The notes under the pieces: generated by a model
The model's database searches: none
What the model was told of the DNA's origin: nothing
What the model saw: only the letters and a program-made list of their open reading frames with translations
Made by a program: the position numbers and the translations under genes
NCBI GenBank assembly: GCA_947561715.1
Contig: OX387201.1
Location: forward strand, 21,776,001-21,840,000
Length of the DNA stretch: 64,000 nt
Direction of reading: 5' to 3'
DNA from: Ascidia mentula
Taxonomy: Eukaryota; Chordata; Ascidiacea; Phlebobranchia; Ascidiidae
In this document: positions 21,963-33,696 of the stretch, in pieces
Numbering within the stretch: the stretch's first letter is position 1
Layout of the letters: each line of letters opens with the position of its first letter

Positions 21963-23835
21963 TTACCTATACAGATGCAGTATGCCCGCAAAATTTCTCC
22001 ACATGGTCTAACGCAAGGAGAATCTTTTGGATGGTGTACACTTTTGGATGCGAAAAATCAGTACGCAAGCAATAGGCAGCATTTTTAAGGTTTAATATAA
22101 TGAGACTCCAGGTATTCAAATGCTCTGCTTATAGGTTGACATTTAGGAGCTTTTTGCCCACGTAAATTGACATCGTTTTCATTTAGACACAGCAGATTGT
22201 CTTTGCAATGCCATCACATGGGTCAAGGAGTTGCTCTTTTTCAGAAAAACATAAAATACTTATGTAGGCTACTTCCCTTGCTGGTTTTAACAACTTAATT
22301 TTACACCCATAACATCTGAGGAAAAGACCAATATGTTGCGACTTTGTTTTGTTATTGGTTTGCAAACCAAACAGCTTACAATGTTCGCGCAAACTCCCAA
22401 CTATCCACGTCCACAACGCCTATGTCATACTTAGGGTCTTTGTTTTCCATTTTGCAACAAAAAAAATTAAAAACACCCCAGAACTGTTGTTATACTTCAC
22501 ACTTACCAACCAAGACCAATCATTTTCTACACAACAAAACGCGCGTAGCACAACTTAACCTATGACCCCGATTCTCGCGCATGCGCATTGGCGTTGGTGC
22601 AAATCATGTATTCGCTTCGAGTCTTGCAACACTGGATGACTTTTCCCCAAGATCCCAACTGTTCTGTGCCATTGTTCGGTTTGAAGGCTGTTTGGATATG
22701 CTTCACTGACCTGCGCGTTGATTTTTTCTCTCCTTCTCTCGAAGATCACGAACAACGAAAAAAGGACAAGGCCGAGCGGGGCGAATGTAATATTTGCCAA
22801 CTGTATTTTATAATGGCCTAAATTACGCACATCACACATTCGTTAAATTTGGAAATCCATTACGATCTACGCTTTGGTGTTTTTTATTGAAAAAACATAC
22901 ACTTTTGAATTCTTGTAACAGAAAAAACTGTACTGGGTTTTAGCTGCGTGCCAGAAAGAAGATCAGCAAAACATTGAACAGTTCCTAGAGCAAAAAAGTT
23001 GTGACCACTGTACTCCAACTCGCTACCCACCACTAGCTTTCGCCACCCGTGCCAACTACGCCAAGCCGTTGCAGCTAACAACCGCTTAAAAAACGCATGG
23101 TCTTGTTTGTGTAATGGTTGAACCGACACTGCGCGTTGCCACGCATTGGTTGCACCGTTGAACAGCGAATTTCAATTTTGCTAATTCAAGAAGTTTTTGT
23201 TATTGGAAAACCTATGATAAAATACGTGAACTTTTGTGTATTTAATGCGTGGAGTGTTCATGAAATGTTGAAAAATAATCTTGAATCTTCACCAAGTTTC
23301 GTGGCTTGATAAGAAATTTTCTGCATAGAATTCGCACAATGATCTCGATTGCATAACTGTGAAATATACATAAGTGATGACATAGCGCCATTGAGGTTAG
23401 AATTTACGCCATTAAGTTAAAAACTGCTAAAAATCTTAGAAAATCGGTGCGTCTCGTACACAAGGAATTCGAAAACGTAACTTTTTGACATTTTATATTA
23501 TAGTGTGATGAGATCATATTTCAAACTTCCTTCATCAGAACCCACGTTGTTGACCCAGCACGATTTTAACTGGCGAAAAACTTGGTACAGGTCGGAATAT
23601 TTTAGCATTGTGATATTGTAATCTCAAAGTTTTTTCATTTCTTATTGAATATTTTGTTTGTAGAAAACTCTACATACGATCCAGTGGAACATATTGATGG
23701 TTATAACATGGGTCGGCAATCTACTAACCCCTAACAAAATAGTCCGGCCTCCTAACAAATTGCAGCAAATGTAAGATCCTTAGGGCGCTATAATATAACA
23801 GGAGAAATGCAATAAACACTTAATTCACACCGTGT
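21963..23835. other. Intergenic stretch with one GC-rich promoter-like spot
   Basis: No supported gene. At about 22570-22600 a GCGCATGCGC palindrome (NRF1-type site) sits next to ATTGG (inverted CCAAT) in otherwise AT-rich DNA, which would fit a housekeeping-type promoter. No exon could be tied to it. Confidence 0.35.
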
Positions 23836-23952
23836 CTACGGCACTAAAGTGACATGGGGTGAAACAGCACAACCTGCCGAAACTTTGTCCAGTGAAGATC
23901 CCAGGTGGGCAGCGTGTTTAAGATTTAGTGCTTTTAGTGTTCTAGTGCTCAC

Positions 23953-26325
23953 CGCTAAATTGAACATTTCACTTGTGGAAGATTCAATCTTCGCGTAAAT
24001 ATATTCTGGAACTTCGACGATTGATTTAGTAGTGAGTAGATTGCTCATTTGGTCGTCACCAAACAACTCAAAGTTGATTGTGAAATTTCCAACTGTACTT
24101 TGAGCCGATAGAGGGATTTTTCTCTGTTGCAACAAATTGCCATTAAGAATTATCACATAAGATATTATGGCTCCTTTTTTGCTTTTGATTTTCTTCGAAA
24201 CTAACATAACAAATGCTATGCATACAGTTTAGTTGATGTTGCTCCAGAAGCAGTTTTAATATCTTTGTTTAACATTTCCGGTATAACGCGACATTTCCCA
24301 GGATGGAGAAGTTCGCATCACAAACTTTTGTTGCTAAACTTGAAATTGTGAACTTGGTGTGCAATTGTTACGTTGTTCGGAGATGTCTGCAATAATAACA
24401 CCCACAGCAGAGTTTATGGTAAAACTGAAGACGTGTCTTATAAACAACATGGAACATATTTCGTATTAATTCAAGAGTTGAAGGACACGTGTCCAGTTCA
24501 AATTAGAAAACAGGATTTCTAGTCGTAGCTTTATAATTTCCAGGGAGAGAAATCAAGACTTGTCATTGCATGATTTGCAATATACAAAATATCATCTCCG
24601 CTTACATTCAAGTGAGTTCAGCCCAGGAGAATGAACTCTGAAAATTAAAGCATTTTTTACAACAGTTATGACAGATATTTATTATTTTAAATTTTATTTT
24701 CAATCATATAACTTGTGATTTTATTTTATTCTTGTTTGGTCAGATTGGTTGCAATGAAACTAACAGTAAAAATTTTCTACTATCAACATAAAAAATGAAT
24801 ATGAAAATTGCAATGGGCTTTACAATACGCCTAAATACGGAAACACTTTATCAGTATTATCATTGCTGCAAGACATGTAACAAAATATTTTTGATTCTTA
24901 CTTCAAATTGTAGGATGTCGTTATTAAATTTCAAAATTTCTGCAATGAAGTCCTTCATTTGATACGATGGCCTGGGAAGTTTCCATTTTAAACAATGCGT
25001 GATGTTTTTCTCAGCTTTATCTACGTGACCATTTTCGCTACTGAGAATATCATTATTTATAAAAATATTTTACATCTACAACATTAAAAACATTCTGCAC
25101 CGTGTCTGTCTCAGGTCCATAACTTCCTATTTGCTTGATGGTGTAACTTGCCAGGAGCACTATTTGACTGACCACATAAAAGCTTTATTTGCACGAGCTT
25201 TCGCGAACTTAATCTCGTCTTATCATGTGCTGCAAACGTGACAAAGTAAAATGCGGTTACGGCGCTAAAAACAAGAAAGAAAAAAGTTCGAGGAGGTGAT
25301 CACAGTTGGTCACACATTTGTAGAACCGAATGAAGTTGGGATAAACTTTCGACAGCTCGTTCGAATAAAGTTTTGAAACACTAATAGCGCACTACTAAAT
25401 ACAGAATGTTAAAAAAGGTCAACAATTCAGTCTTACTATATGCGCGAATTTGACACAAATCTGAGACGATGTTGATTGAAGGATGAGAGATGTCAGAGTG
25501 ATTTGCGAATATTTGAATATTAATTGTTCGGGCTTGAAGTTTTAATATTTGATCCCCGCCAATAATTACCCCAGGATGTGAAGGATCATCGGATAAAATC
25601 CATTCAACAAAATGTTTCAAAAGGTAAACTGTACTTTTACACATGAGAAACAACGTTCTTCTGGAGAGAAAGTCTCAAAGTTAGAAGAATGCAACTTACA
25701 TATAATCCGTCCTGAACCTACTGTCAACAGCAGACGTGGTGATGGTGGTGTTGCATCCTTCTGGAGCTCACAGTATAAATACAGTATTGTAACAAGTTTC
25801 CATCGCTCGAAGTTGGAAGAACAAGAGTTGTTGGAAGATCGTCCACGTTCAACTCCGAACCACATGATTGTTCGTTAACTAAACAACGTTGTAAGAATAT
25901 GTTATTTTGATTTAATAGAAAACCGAATTTGACAAACTCTGCGATTGTAAGGGAACAGGCTGGGCTTAAACAACGGAAAACTCGTGTGTGGAAGTTGGAT
26001 CGGCCGTGTGAATATTTCACAACAAATCGAAGCTGCTACAATTTCACTGCTGATTTTATAACATTGTTCGGTTGATCACCTTTTAAGAATAAAAACCCAA
26101 CGTTCAAAGAACCGTCTCGTGTATTTCTGCAACTCAAATACATGGAACCGGTATCTGATTTCACAAGTCCTGTTGTTCTTCCATCACCAGTAAACGTTTC
26201 TGACCACCTATGTGGCCTCCTTGATAAATCTACAGTAAAAAGATCCATGCCAGGCAGTAATGCAGTAAAGTAAAACGGGAACTTCTCCGTTCCGCATCGG
26301 CGAGCTTTAGTTAATGAACAGACTA
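23953..26325 (-). CDS. Tentative CUB/ZP-like extracellular protein (partial gene)
   Basis: Candidate exons on the minus strand: 26080-26325 (phase 1-1, 82 residues, three Cys), 25772-25878 (phase 1-0) with QSCGSELNVDD followed by LLQYCIYT, about 25434-25640 and 23953-24200. The CGSEL...YC pair resembles the start of a CUB domain. The last exon contains NFTINFELFGDDQMSNLL and VEVPEYIYAKIESSTSE, resembling the ZP-N to ZP-C transition of zona pellucida-type modules. Linkage of the four into one gene is not proven, since the phase at the third does not match cleanly. No start, membrane anchor or end was found. Confidence 0.3.
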
Positions 26326-26539
26326 CTGAGGTTTTAGAAACACAAATTTTAAAATTAACAAACATCGTCATGCAAGTAAACAACAAACGTAATGCGGCAT
26401 TAGAAAAAAAACAGTAGGATTAATATTTTCTCCAAGTAATGATTTTACCCTTAATAAAATGCAATTAAATGAATTGTTGAGTTGCAAACCCTGACAGTAA
26501 ATCCACTGCGAAACCACGCATACTTAAAAAGTTCCAAAA

Positions 26540-26630
26540 TTACGGCGCAACCCGAGTATGTGTTCTTACCGAACGTTCAAGGCAAAACAGACCGGGGTTC
26601 GAATCCCATCCGGTAATACATTATAAAAAT
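26540..26630 (+). repeat. tRNA-like SINE fragment
   Basis: Contains ACCGGGGTTCGAATCCCATC, a T-arm/B-box-like sequence, without a full tRNA structure. Confidence 0.35.
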
Positions 26631-26999
26631 AAACATATTTATTAAAAATAGATAAATATCTAAACTTTTTACGAAGGAATAATACTTTTTTGCACGAGAA
26701 TCCGACTCTCGGTTAGGCATCGTCTTTTCTGTGCGACAGCAAATTACTGCAATTCGTATATCTTTTGAAGTAACAAACCTCTGAATTGTGTAAGCGAAAT
26801 TGATTTTTCCAAATAAATTAAAAGCTTGTTGCTTAAAACAAAATACTTTCTACAGAGGTTTTAATTTATTCCTCAACTCTTTCCTGTCTCTGTCGACAGA
26901 ATGTAGACACGCAAATCCAAGCCACAGTTGAATAAAAACACCTCCATCGCAACCGAAGTGTCACGGGAGACTTCACATCAACATGAGTTAAAGCAACGT

Positions 27000-27120
27000 T
27001 TGTAAAGAGGTCGTGGCAGCATTAAGCGCCCGAAGCATATACCAAGAAGAAAACCTGATCGGAATTCGTGCCCAGGATGTCCTAGGTTCAAACCCCGGCG
27101 TGGTTGAAAAATAGAACGTG
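27000..27120 (+). repeat. tRNA-derived SINE copy
   Basis: Reads AAACCTGATCGGAATTCGTG, then CCTAGGTTCAAACCCCGGCG, matching the blocks near 9.96 kb and 60.5 kb. The upstream GTGGCAGCATTA could be the A box. Confidence 0.5.
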
Positions 27121-27579
27121 TCCGTACCACGTAGATTCCATTTGACCGAAGTTTCACCTGTCATGCGGTGTAGATTCCATAAGTAACACAGGGGCAGTGG
27201 ATGAAAGACAGGGAGCAATTTGTTTATTTTCATAATTATTTTAAATTCCGCCGAATGTCACTTTCAAGAAACATTACATGAACATTTTCCGGAGTTTCGA
27301 ACCCACAGTTGTAAATTCCCAATAAACATCGCCGTCTCCACGTTATGTAAAAGCTGTTGTGTTACGCCTTTACCTTTGTCGGCTGTACAGTTAACTATTG
27401 AAACCTCGTTGTTTAAAATTTATTCCAATCACAGATCCGTATAATATCGACAATTTCAACATGTTGATTAACATGGAGATATGATTTCTATTCCAGCGCA
27501 TTATTTCAAAAATATTACCAATTTCCAACCTGCATAAGTTGGAATATTATAGGCTTTCTGACCTTTTCTGGCAGAGAAA

Positions 27580-29621
27580 ATGGAAAAATCTAAAATACTG
27601 TAAGCTTTGTTTGAGGAGCTGTCGCCTTCGGTTGAAGCAAATCAAGTCGTCTATAAAAAATACGCTGAATACCATGATGATTGGTCAGATGCTCTCGGCA
27701 ACAAAATACCTGGAAAAATGTTTCCGAAATCATTGAGTGTTTCAAGGATTGGAATCTTGATACACAAGACTTGAATGCAATGGATGTCTGTGCCGGTAAG
27801 GTGGGGAGTTCCCTGGAAAGCACATATACTTACATTATAAGGGCGGGCACTTGGAAATATAACGAGCATTCATGAAAATTAATATTGTATTTACTCTTTT
27901 GTTTTAAACGATTGTTTTTGAAAACGTTTGAACCAGCTTGGCTGCAATACCTTGGCTGCGATGCCAGTGAATATAATAATCGAAGTGTGATAGCTGAGAT
28001 CCTCCATTAGGGCCTGCGCATATGGCGCGATTTTGTCTTGTAATAACTTGACACATTTCTGAGTTGTTTCTCAAAACATCAAAAAGATTAAAGACCACCA
28101 CAACAATTATGCCTATACCCTAAGGTACTGGTCGATGCGCTGTGATGCTCCGAAGTGCTGGATGGAAAGGAAACATTGACTGCATCGATGGCTGCAAGGA
28201 AATGGTAGACGTTGCGCGCACAAAAAACGTGTACCGGTATGCTTGATTTACATGGTCGATTAGATTCAGAATCATCGCATATATTTTTCATTTTCAAAAT
28301 CTTGCTCTAATAATGTCCCTTGATGTTAGGTTCGGTCATGAAAGCAAATTTAAAACAAAGAGTAATAAACCAATATTAGTTGTTTTCGTGGCAGTACGCA
28401 TATTGTAGTTGACAATATTTTAACCTCATAACAATCCTAAACGCTTTAAATGCAGGAACTTGTATCAGCAAGTGATCAAAGGCGACTCTCAACTTCCTGT
28501 ACCAAAAAAGAGCTATGACCTCGTGTTATGTGTTCGGGGATTGAGTTTTGGTCATCTTCCTTGCGATTGCTTAGAGGTAATATATGTCACGCGTGACTTC
28601 GAGTATAAATTGATATATTTCAGAGCACAAACATGCATGAGGTTGATTGGCATCGCAACCAAGACATTGCATCCAACCGAAACGCCACTTTTTTCCCGAA
28701 AAGTCGCAGGAAGATCTGAAACATGATGCTCGCAGTGAGATACGAACTCAGTTGGTAGGTCGTTGGGTCTGGTTAGCCCAGGGTCGCGAGTTCAAACCTC
28801 ACCGGGAGCTTGATGTTTCAGATCTTGCTTGAAAAAAGTCCAGCTTACTGGCATTGCCTTGGCTGCGATGCCAGTGAACCTTGTCACTGGATAGCTTATA
28901 TATATATATATACAAACACACATATATCGGCCAGGCAATATAACTAACCCTACGAAGGTGGGTTTACCACATCCCGCCCGTGTCTGGGGGAATTATGAAA
29001 GAGTTTGGGGAACATATGAATACAATTGTTAGCTTTGGAAGTATTTCCACGGTTTGGTTCCCCTGCAAATTCTCATGATATCGAAAAAGCGGTTTTACTG
29101 GACCGGCACATTGTTTTTTCTTGAGAGCTCTTGCATACATTAACATGCTATTGAAAATTGCATTGATTTTGCCAATAAGCGCTGCTGGGTAATCGAGCTT
29201 ATTGCTTTATATTGAACATCTCTTTGCTTCCCTGACATCAGTGGTGCTGGCGGTAAATTGAGGTTTTCGTGTCCTCTAGTCATCATCACCCGCTGAATGA
29301 TAAAAGTACACTAAAATAGGTCGACTTATTTAGAAATATAAACTGACTAAATGTTGTTTTCATTGGCCCTTGCATACAATATTATGCGCTTCTTTGAAAC
29401 TGCATTGGTTTTGAACTTTTGTGCTCTTGGGAAATCAGCTTTGTTTCTTTACTCACAAATAATTTTTATCAATGCAGATTCTGGTTGATCTTCTTGTTCC
29501 TGGAGGATTGTTTGCGTTTGTCATAAACAAATACAAGAATCCGGGGAGTGACGCTTCTTACAACGAATCTGTCCTTGCCAAGATGAAGAGTTTACATAAG
29601 AAATGTCATTTGGTCACAGCG
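27580..29621 (+). pseudogene. METTL27-like SAM-dependent methyltransferase, degenerate and incomplete
   Basis: Exons: about 27580-27795, 28125-28236, 28456-28576, 29478-29621; phases match at every join. Exon 1 encodes LFEELSPSVEANQVVYKKYA followed by EYHDDWSDA. Its end plus exon 2 give the SAM-binding segment DVCAG-TGRCAVMLRSAGW, then IDCIDGCKEMVDVA. Exon 3 has SYDLVLCVRGLSFGHLPCD and exon 4 LVPGGLFAFVINKYKNPG. This is the order of Williams-Beuren region methyltransferase 27 relatives. Lesions: TAA at 27601-27603, seven codons after the ATG, and a frame change near 27.71 kb inside exon 1. The last exon of the family was not found before the repeat starting near 30.3 kb. The gene is probably dead or badly disrupted. 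Confidence 0.6.
28711..28826. repeat. Foldback element with a tRNA-like interior
   Basis: Inverted ends of about 20 bp (AAGATCTGAAACATGATGCT at the left, its near complement at the right) enclose about 70 bp. The interior has tRNA-like blocks, ACTCAGTTGGTAGG (A box/D arm) and GCGAGTTCAAACCTC (B box/T arm). A related 3' block, GGCTGCGATGCCAGTGAA, follows and recurs near 27.95 and 51.4 kb. Confidence 0.55.
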
Positions 29622-30339
29622 GTGTGTACATTACTTAAAATTGTTCAACAATGGATAAACCACCCATAGCTTTAATTTCCGTGTTTGATTATTAAGATCC
29701 GTTTATTGAATCGAAAGTATATTTAGGGAATTGTTGAGTAGTAATTCAGTGGTGTTCAGTTTACCAAAAGTGCTCCAGCATATGCATAAGTTATTGACCT
29801 GAGACTGACACGGCGTGTTGCAATAATTAAGTCGTTACCGATATGTTGTTTGTTTTTCGTCAGAAAAACCATATTTTAAATTTTACCAATTACTGATATC
29901 CAAAATATACTTGAAGTGTATGCAAATAGTTGCCAAACACAACTAGATGATAATAATCACCAAATAGCTCTGACTTTCAATTACCAGCGTAATTGATTGT
30001 GTTGAAATTACAGGAAACAGCCAATGTCCATCCAGCTGATCACAAACGTGCCAATGAGAATCTCCAAGCTAGCATATATTATTATCAACGAAAATAATGG
30101 CATTTTATCAGTGTATTTTCCAGCAACCTGGTTGAGTTTTTATGTCCTTTTTGACGTTGAAGGTCAAATCGAGAACATCTAAAATAATACAAACTCTTTT
30201 CGAATATTATTCACAAAAATAAAGTCATGTTATTGTTGTGCTGGATATCTGCTTTGACAGAATAGCCCATAAGTAGCTATGTAAAGAAAACGTAAAGCTA
30301 TGTACAGAAAACTTATTACCATGTAAAGATAAAAATATC
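29622..30339. other. Non-coding stretch downstream of the methyltransferase relic
   Basis: No exon resembling the missing methyltransferase C-terminus was seen. AT-rich, no array. Confidence 0.35.
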
Positions 30340-32160
30340 TTCTTCTGTCAACTTTCAGGGAAAATGCCAATAGCTTTCCTTCTAACATATATTGTAACTT
30401 GAACTATCTCGGAAATAAAACCAAACGCGATTCAGGAAATCAGTGACGGTTGTTGTTTGATGCCAAACTTATTCATCAGCATTATATATTCAATTAAATA
30501 GGGTTTTTCCACTTGGGCATTATCTAATTATCCTTTGATGCCATGAACGAACCATCAGCTAACTTTTTACGCCTCTTGCGTTAATTCTTATGCAAACTAT
30601 TTAAAAGTAACCTGCACACGTTAATAGTTATGTCATAAGCTAACTAAAATACCCTATGATATGCGATGTATATAACTATACTATTTTACGAACCACGCTT
30701 CCAGTGGTGTATGGGTCATTCTATGCGTTAGTGGTGTTTTCAGTCCTTTCACTACAATTTAATTTAACGGTATAGCGCTTCTCCGAGCAAATCGTAACGC
30801 CACAAAGTGCTGATTATACAGGTACAATTTACAGTACGATACATTTGCAAACTATAGTGAGAAATCGGGATATTTTGACAATTGAAATAAGAGTTAAACC
30901 CGATTCATTGGTTGAGTTGTGTTGTAACTAAATGTGAAATTATTTAACGATAAAAAAATATTCCCTTGTCAACTTTTGGGAAAATGCCAACAGCTTTCCT
31001 TCTAACGTCTGTTGTAATTTAAACTATTCCGGAATTAAAGCCAAACGTGATTCAGGAAATCAGTGGCGGTTTTTGTCTGATGCCCGCCTAAGCTCATCGT
31101 AACTCGGTGGTATTGCAGCGATCTTATAATTACCAAGCTAAAATATTCCTACGTCATCACCATCAAGGCAACGGCTGAGTTGTGCAATATGTTTAATGCA
31201 TGTGTGTAAGCAAATCCTGTTTCTCATAAACCGTTGAAGTGTTAGTTCATGTTATAACATAAATTATTTCCACTGCTCTGGGCTGCCTGTGTTACAATCT
31301 GTTGTTTTGGTATTTCTAATTCTGATTCTATTTCTACTATTTATGTGAAAAGGATTGAAGTTAACGTCGTCTGCTTTGTGTATTCATATTGGCACTTGGT
31401 AAGAATAATTGTATGTACAAATTGGAATGTAGATCTGTTCGAAACCAGAAGAAAGGAGAATTCCAAATTCTAGCCACAAGGCTCAGCCTTAAAGGGTCAA
31501 AGACCCTAATCTCTAAAGTGAGATTCATCTAGGAACTCTGATACCTAACCGAAACGCTGCCATGGAAAGGTGACTTTACTTTGACACCTCCATTTGGGGT
31601 CAGATCTTTGGGAGAATTGTTAGAAGCAACTTAAATATAATCTATGCGGATAACAGAACAGTTTTTAGACATCATTCAATCTAGGTTCTTTGCTTTTTTA
31701 CCCTTGTTTGCGTGACTCATGAAGCGACAATATTTGTTGGCACTTTGCAGCTAGGGGAAAATTGTGTGTTAACGGAATTTGAGTTGCAATGTTGAGAGAT
31801 TAGGCTACATAATTGCCTTGGTTGTATCGTATACGGGCTTAGTTTTAGTTGATCACCACTGTAAATAGTCGAACCTCATTGCAACACGCACAACACGTGG
31901 GAACAATGACTTGTGTTATCTTTATTGTGACGAAAGAATAAAACAACACACTGACGTCACACGTGGGAAGATGGCGGTGACGCTGGTGTTGCAATTAACA
32001 AGTGACTCCAGGTTTAAACAAAGGACACATAACGATATACAGCTACGTAGGTTATGTGAGTTAATACCACGTGATTATCCTTCTCTTCATGTTAACTATA
32101 AAGCGGATACAGAACATATTTCGAGCAGTTTATATTTAATGACAATTGGAAAAAACGAGC
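30340..32160 (+). repeat. Long dispersed repeat, left copy (about 1.8 kb)
   Basis: Collinear and similar in the same orientation to 61020-62790, including the blocks ACGCGATTCAGGAAATCAGT and TTTAAACAAAGGACACATA and an embedded CRE/E-box MITE. Part of it (30340-30460) is itself repeated at 30955-31085. No long frame; probably a non-autonomous mobile element or a duplicated segment. Confidence 0.8.
31878..31995 (+). repeat. CRE/E-box MITE, copy 1
   Basis: 118 bp with 10-bp inverted ends ATTGCAACAC/GTGTTGCAAT. Contains ACACGTGGGAACAATGACTT, TTGTGACGAAAGAATAAAAC and TGACGTCACACGTGGGAA, that is, a full CRE palindrome and two CACGTG E-boxes. Confidence 0.8.
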
Positions 32161-32164
32161 AGAG

Positions 32165-33100
32165 AAAACGTTGGTAAAGTGTCCCTGCACGCTTCACTGC
32201 ACACTGTGGTACATCCTTTGAGCGTGTCACACATATTTTATTTGAAATCTTTGCAAAAAATGTATTGACTTGAAACTTAATGCATATTTGCTGGGAAGTA
32301 GTTTTTCCAAGTCACGTGAGTCAACCAACACACCATGACGTCACGAGCAGTTTGGTGTGATAAGCGTGGGAGGGTTGGTGTGCGATCGAAACCAGCATCA
32401 AGTTTCGTTCAAAGTTTCGTTTGACAAACCTCTAATACGCTACAGACTACATTATCACCTAGTTGCAATGCTTATATATTTGACAAAGACTATAAACAAA
32501 TCTTTGTCTCATACACAAGAGTTTTATGAGAAGATATGCCGTCTAAATATGAAAATTATTTCCAATAGAGACAGAAAGAACACATAAATATGTACAATAC
32601 ACATAAGGCAATAAATTAAACCGCTGAGGAGTTTTCTGTTAATTTTGCAAAAATTGGAACTGTATCTAAGAAATAAGTTAGGTTGATATAGAAATAAAGT
32701 TCGGTGATCTAAAATTCACTGAAACTTCCAGAGGCTTTGCCCAATAAAATATTTGAACAAGCGATTTGATTCAAAATGATGCCAAAGAACATTCAGCAGT
32801 TTTGTGTTCTAAATTACACCAACGTCTGAATGTTAAAGCACGTCATGTACAACGTAGAAAACACGTGGCAACGTTTCAAATCCAAAATATTTCTACGCTT
32901 TTTATTCCACGAAACGGTGTGAATCCAAATCTAATACTTAAGGTTAAAAAGCTTCTGAATCCACGGAAAGCTGTTGTCCCGTGGTAATCGTAGTATGCGT
33001 TTTTTTCTGATCCGTCAAACCGTTAGTGGGCATATGTCTATCATCCAATCAGCAATATCTCTGATTATGGAGACAGTTGTGTTTGAAACGTCTGCCTAAA
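32165..33100. other. Non-coding stretch upstream of protease B
   Basis: Short frames only, none recognisable. Confidence 0.4.
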
Positions 33101-33400
33101 ATATCCAGAATCTCAGTTTTGACATACTTAAAAAACGTAATACATGTGTTTGGTTACAAGCAAACAGAGTAAAATATAGTAATGATTTTAGGTAAAGGTT
33201 TTCGGACTCACAATTTGTTGATGTGAGTCCAAAACACATTGCGTTGTACTTATGGTGGGGAACATCCACATGAAGAACTTTCCAACTATGAGTTAGTATC
33301 CTATCTGGAAATGATAAATAGTTTTCGCCCCAACTAGTTCAGTAAAGGATTTAATCTTCAATCCCTGCTAATTGGTGACCGCAAAAACAGGGAATATCTC
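33100..33400 (+). repeat. Dispersed repeat flanking protease B, left copy
   Basis: Diverged copy of 36290-36560. Shared landmarks are an AAAACACAT block and the phrase ATAAATAGTTTTC followed by CCAACTAGTTCAGT. Confidence 0.65.
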
Positions 33401-33406
33401 AACCTC

Positions 33407-33525
33407 ATTGCAACACACAACAACACGTGGAAAACAATGACTTGTGTTATCTTTGTTATGACGAAACTTTAAAATACACACTGACGTCGCAAGTGGGAAA
33501 GATGGAGGCGATTCAAGCGTTGCAA
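33407..33525 (+). repeat. CRE/E-box MITE, copy 2, upstream of protease B
   Basis: Begins ATTGCAACAC and ends near GTTGCAA. The CRE is reduced to TGACGTCG and the second E-box is lost. It ends about 170 bp before the protease B start codon. Confidence 0.75.
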
Positions 33526-33581
33526 AAAGAAGTGACTAAGACCAACTCATATCGATGTTAACTAAACGGTAATATGGTGAA

Positions 33582-33630
33582 ATTATACCTGACATGTTCC
33601 TACTTGTTCTTCGAAGTCTATATAAAGGCC
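33582..33630 (+). promoter_or_regulatory. TATA promoter module of protease B
   Basis: TTATACCTGACATGTTCCTA, then CTTGTTCTTCGAAGTC and TATATAAA (33619-33626), about 75 bp before the ATG. It aligns with the modules before proteases C and E. Confidence 0.6.
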
Positions 33631-33696
33631 TCCAGTGCAATGATGGACAAGAGTCTGAACAGAAGTTAACTAAAACTGGAACTTCAAAGATTTAAA

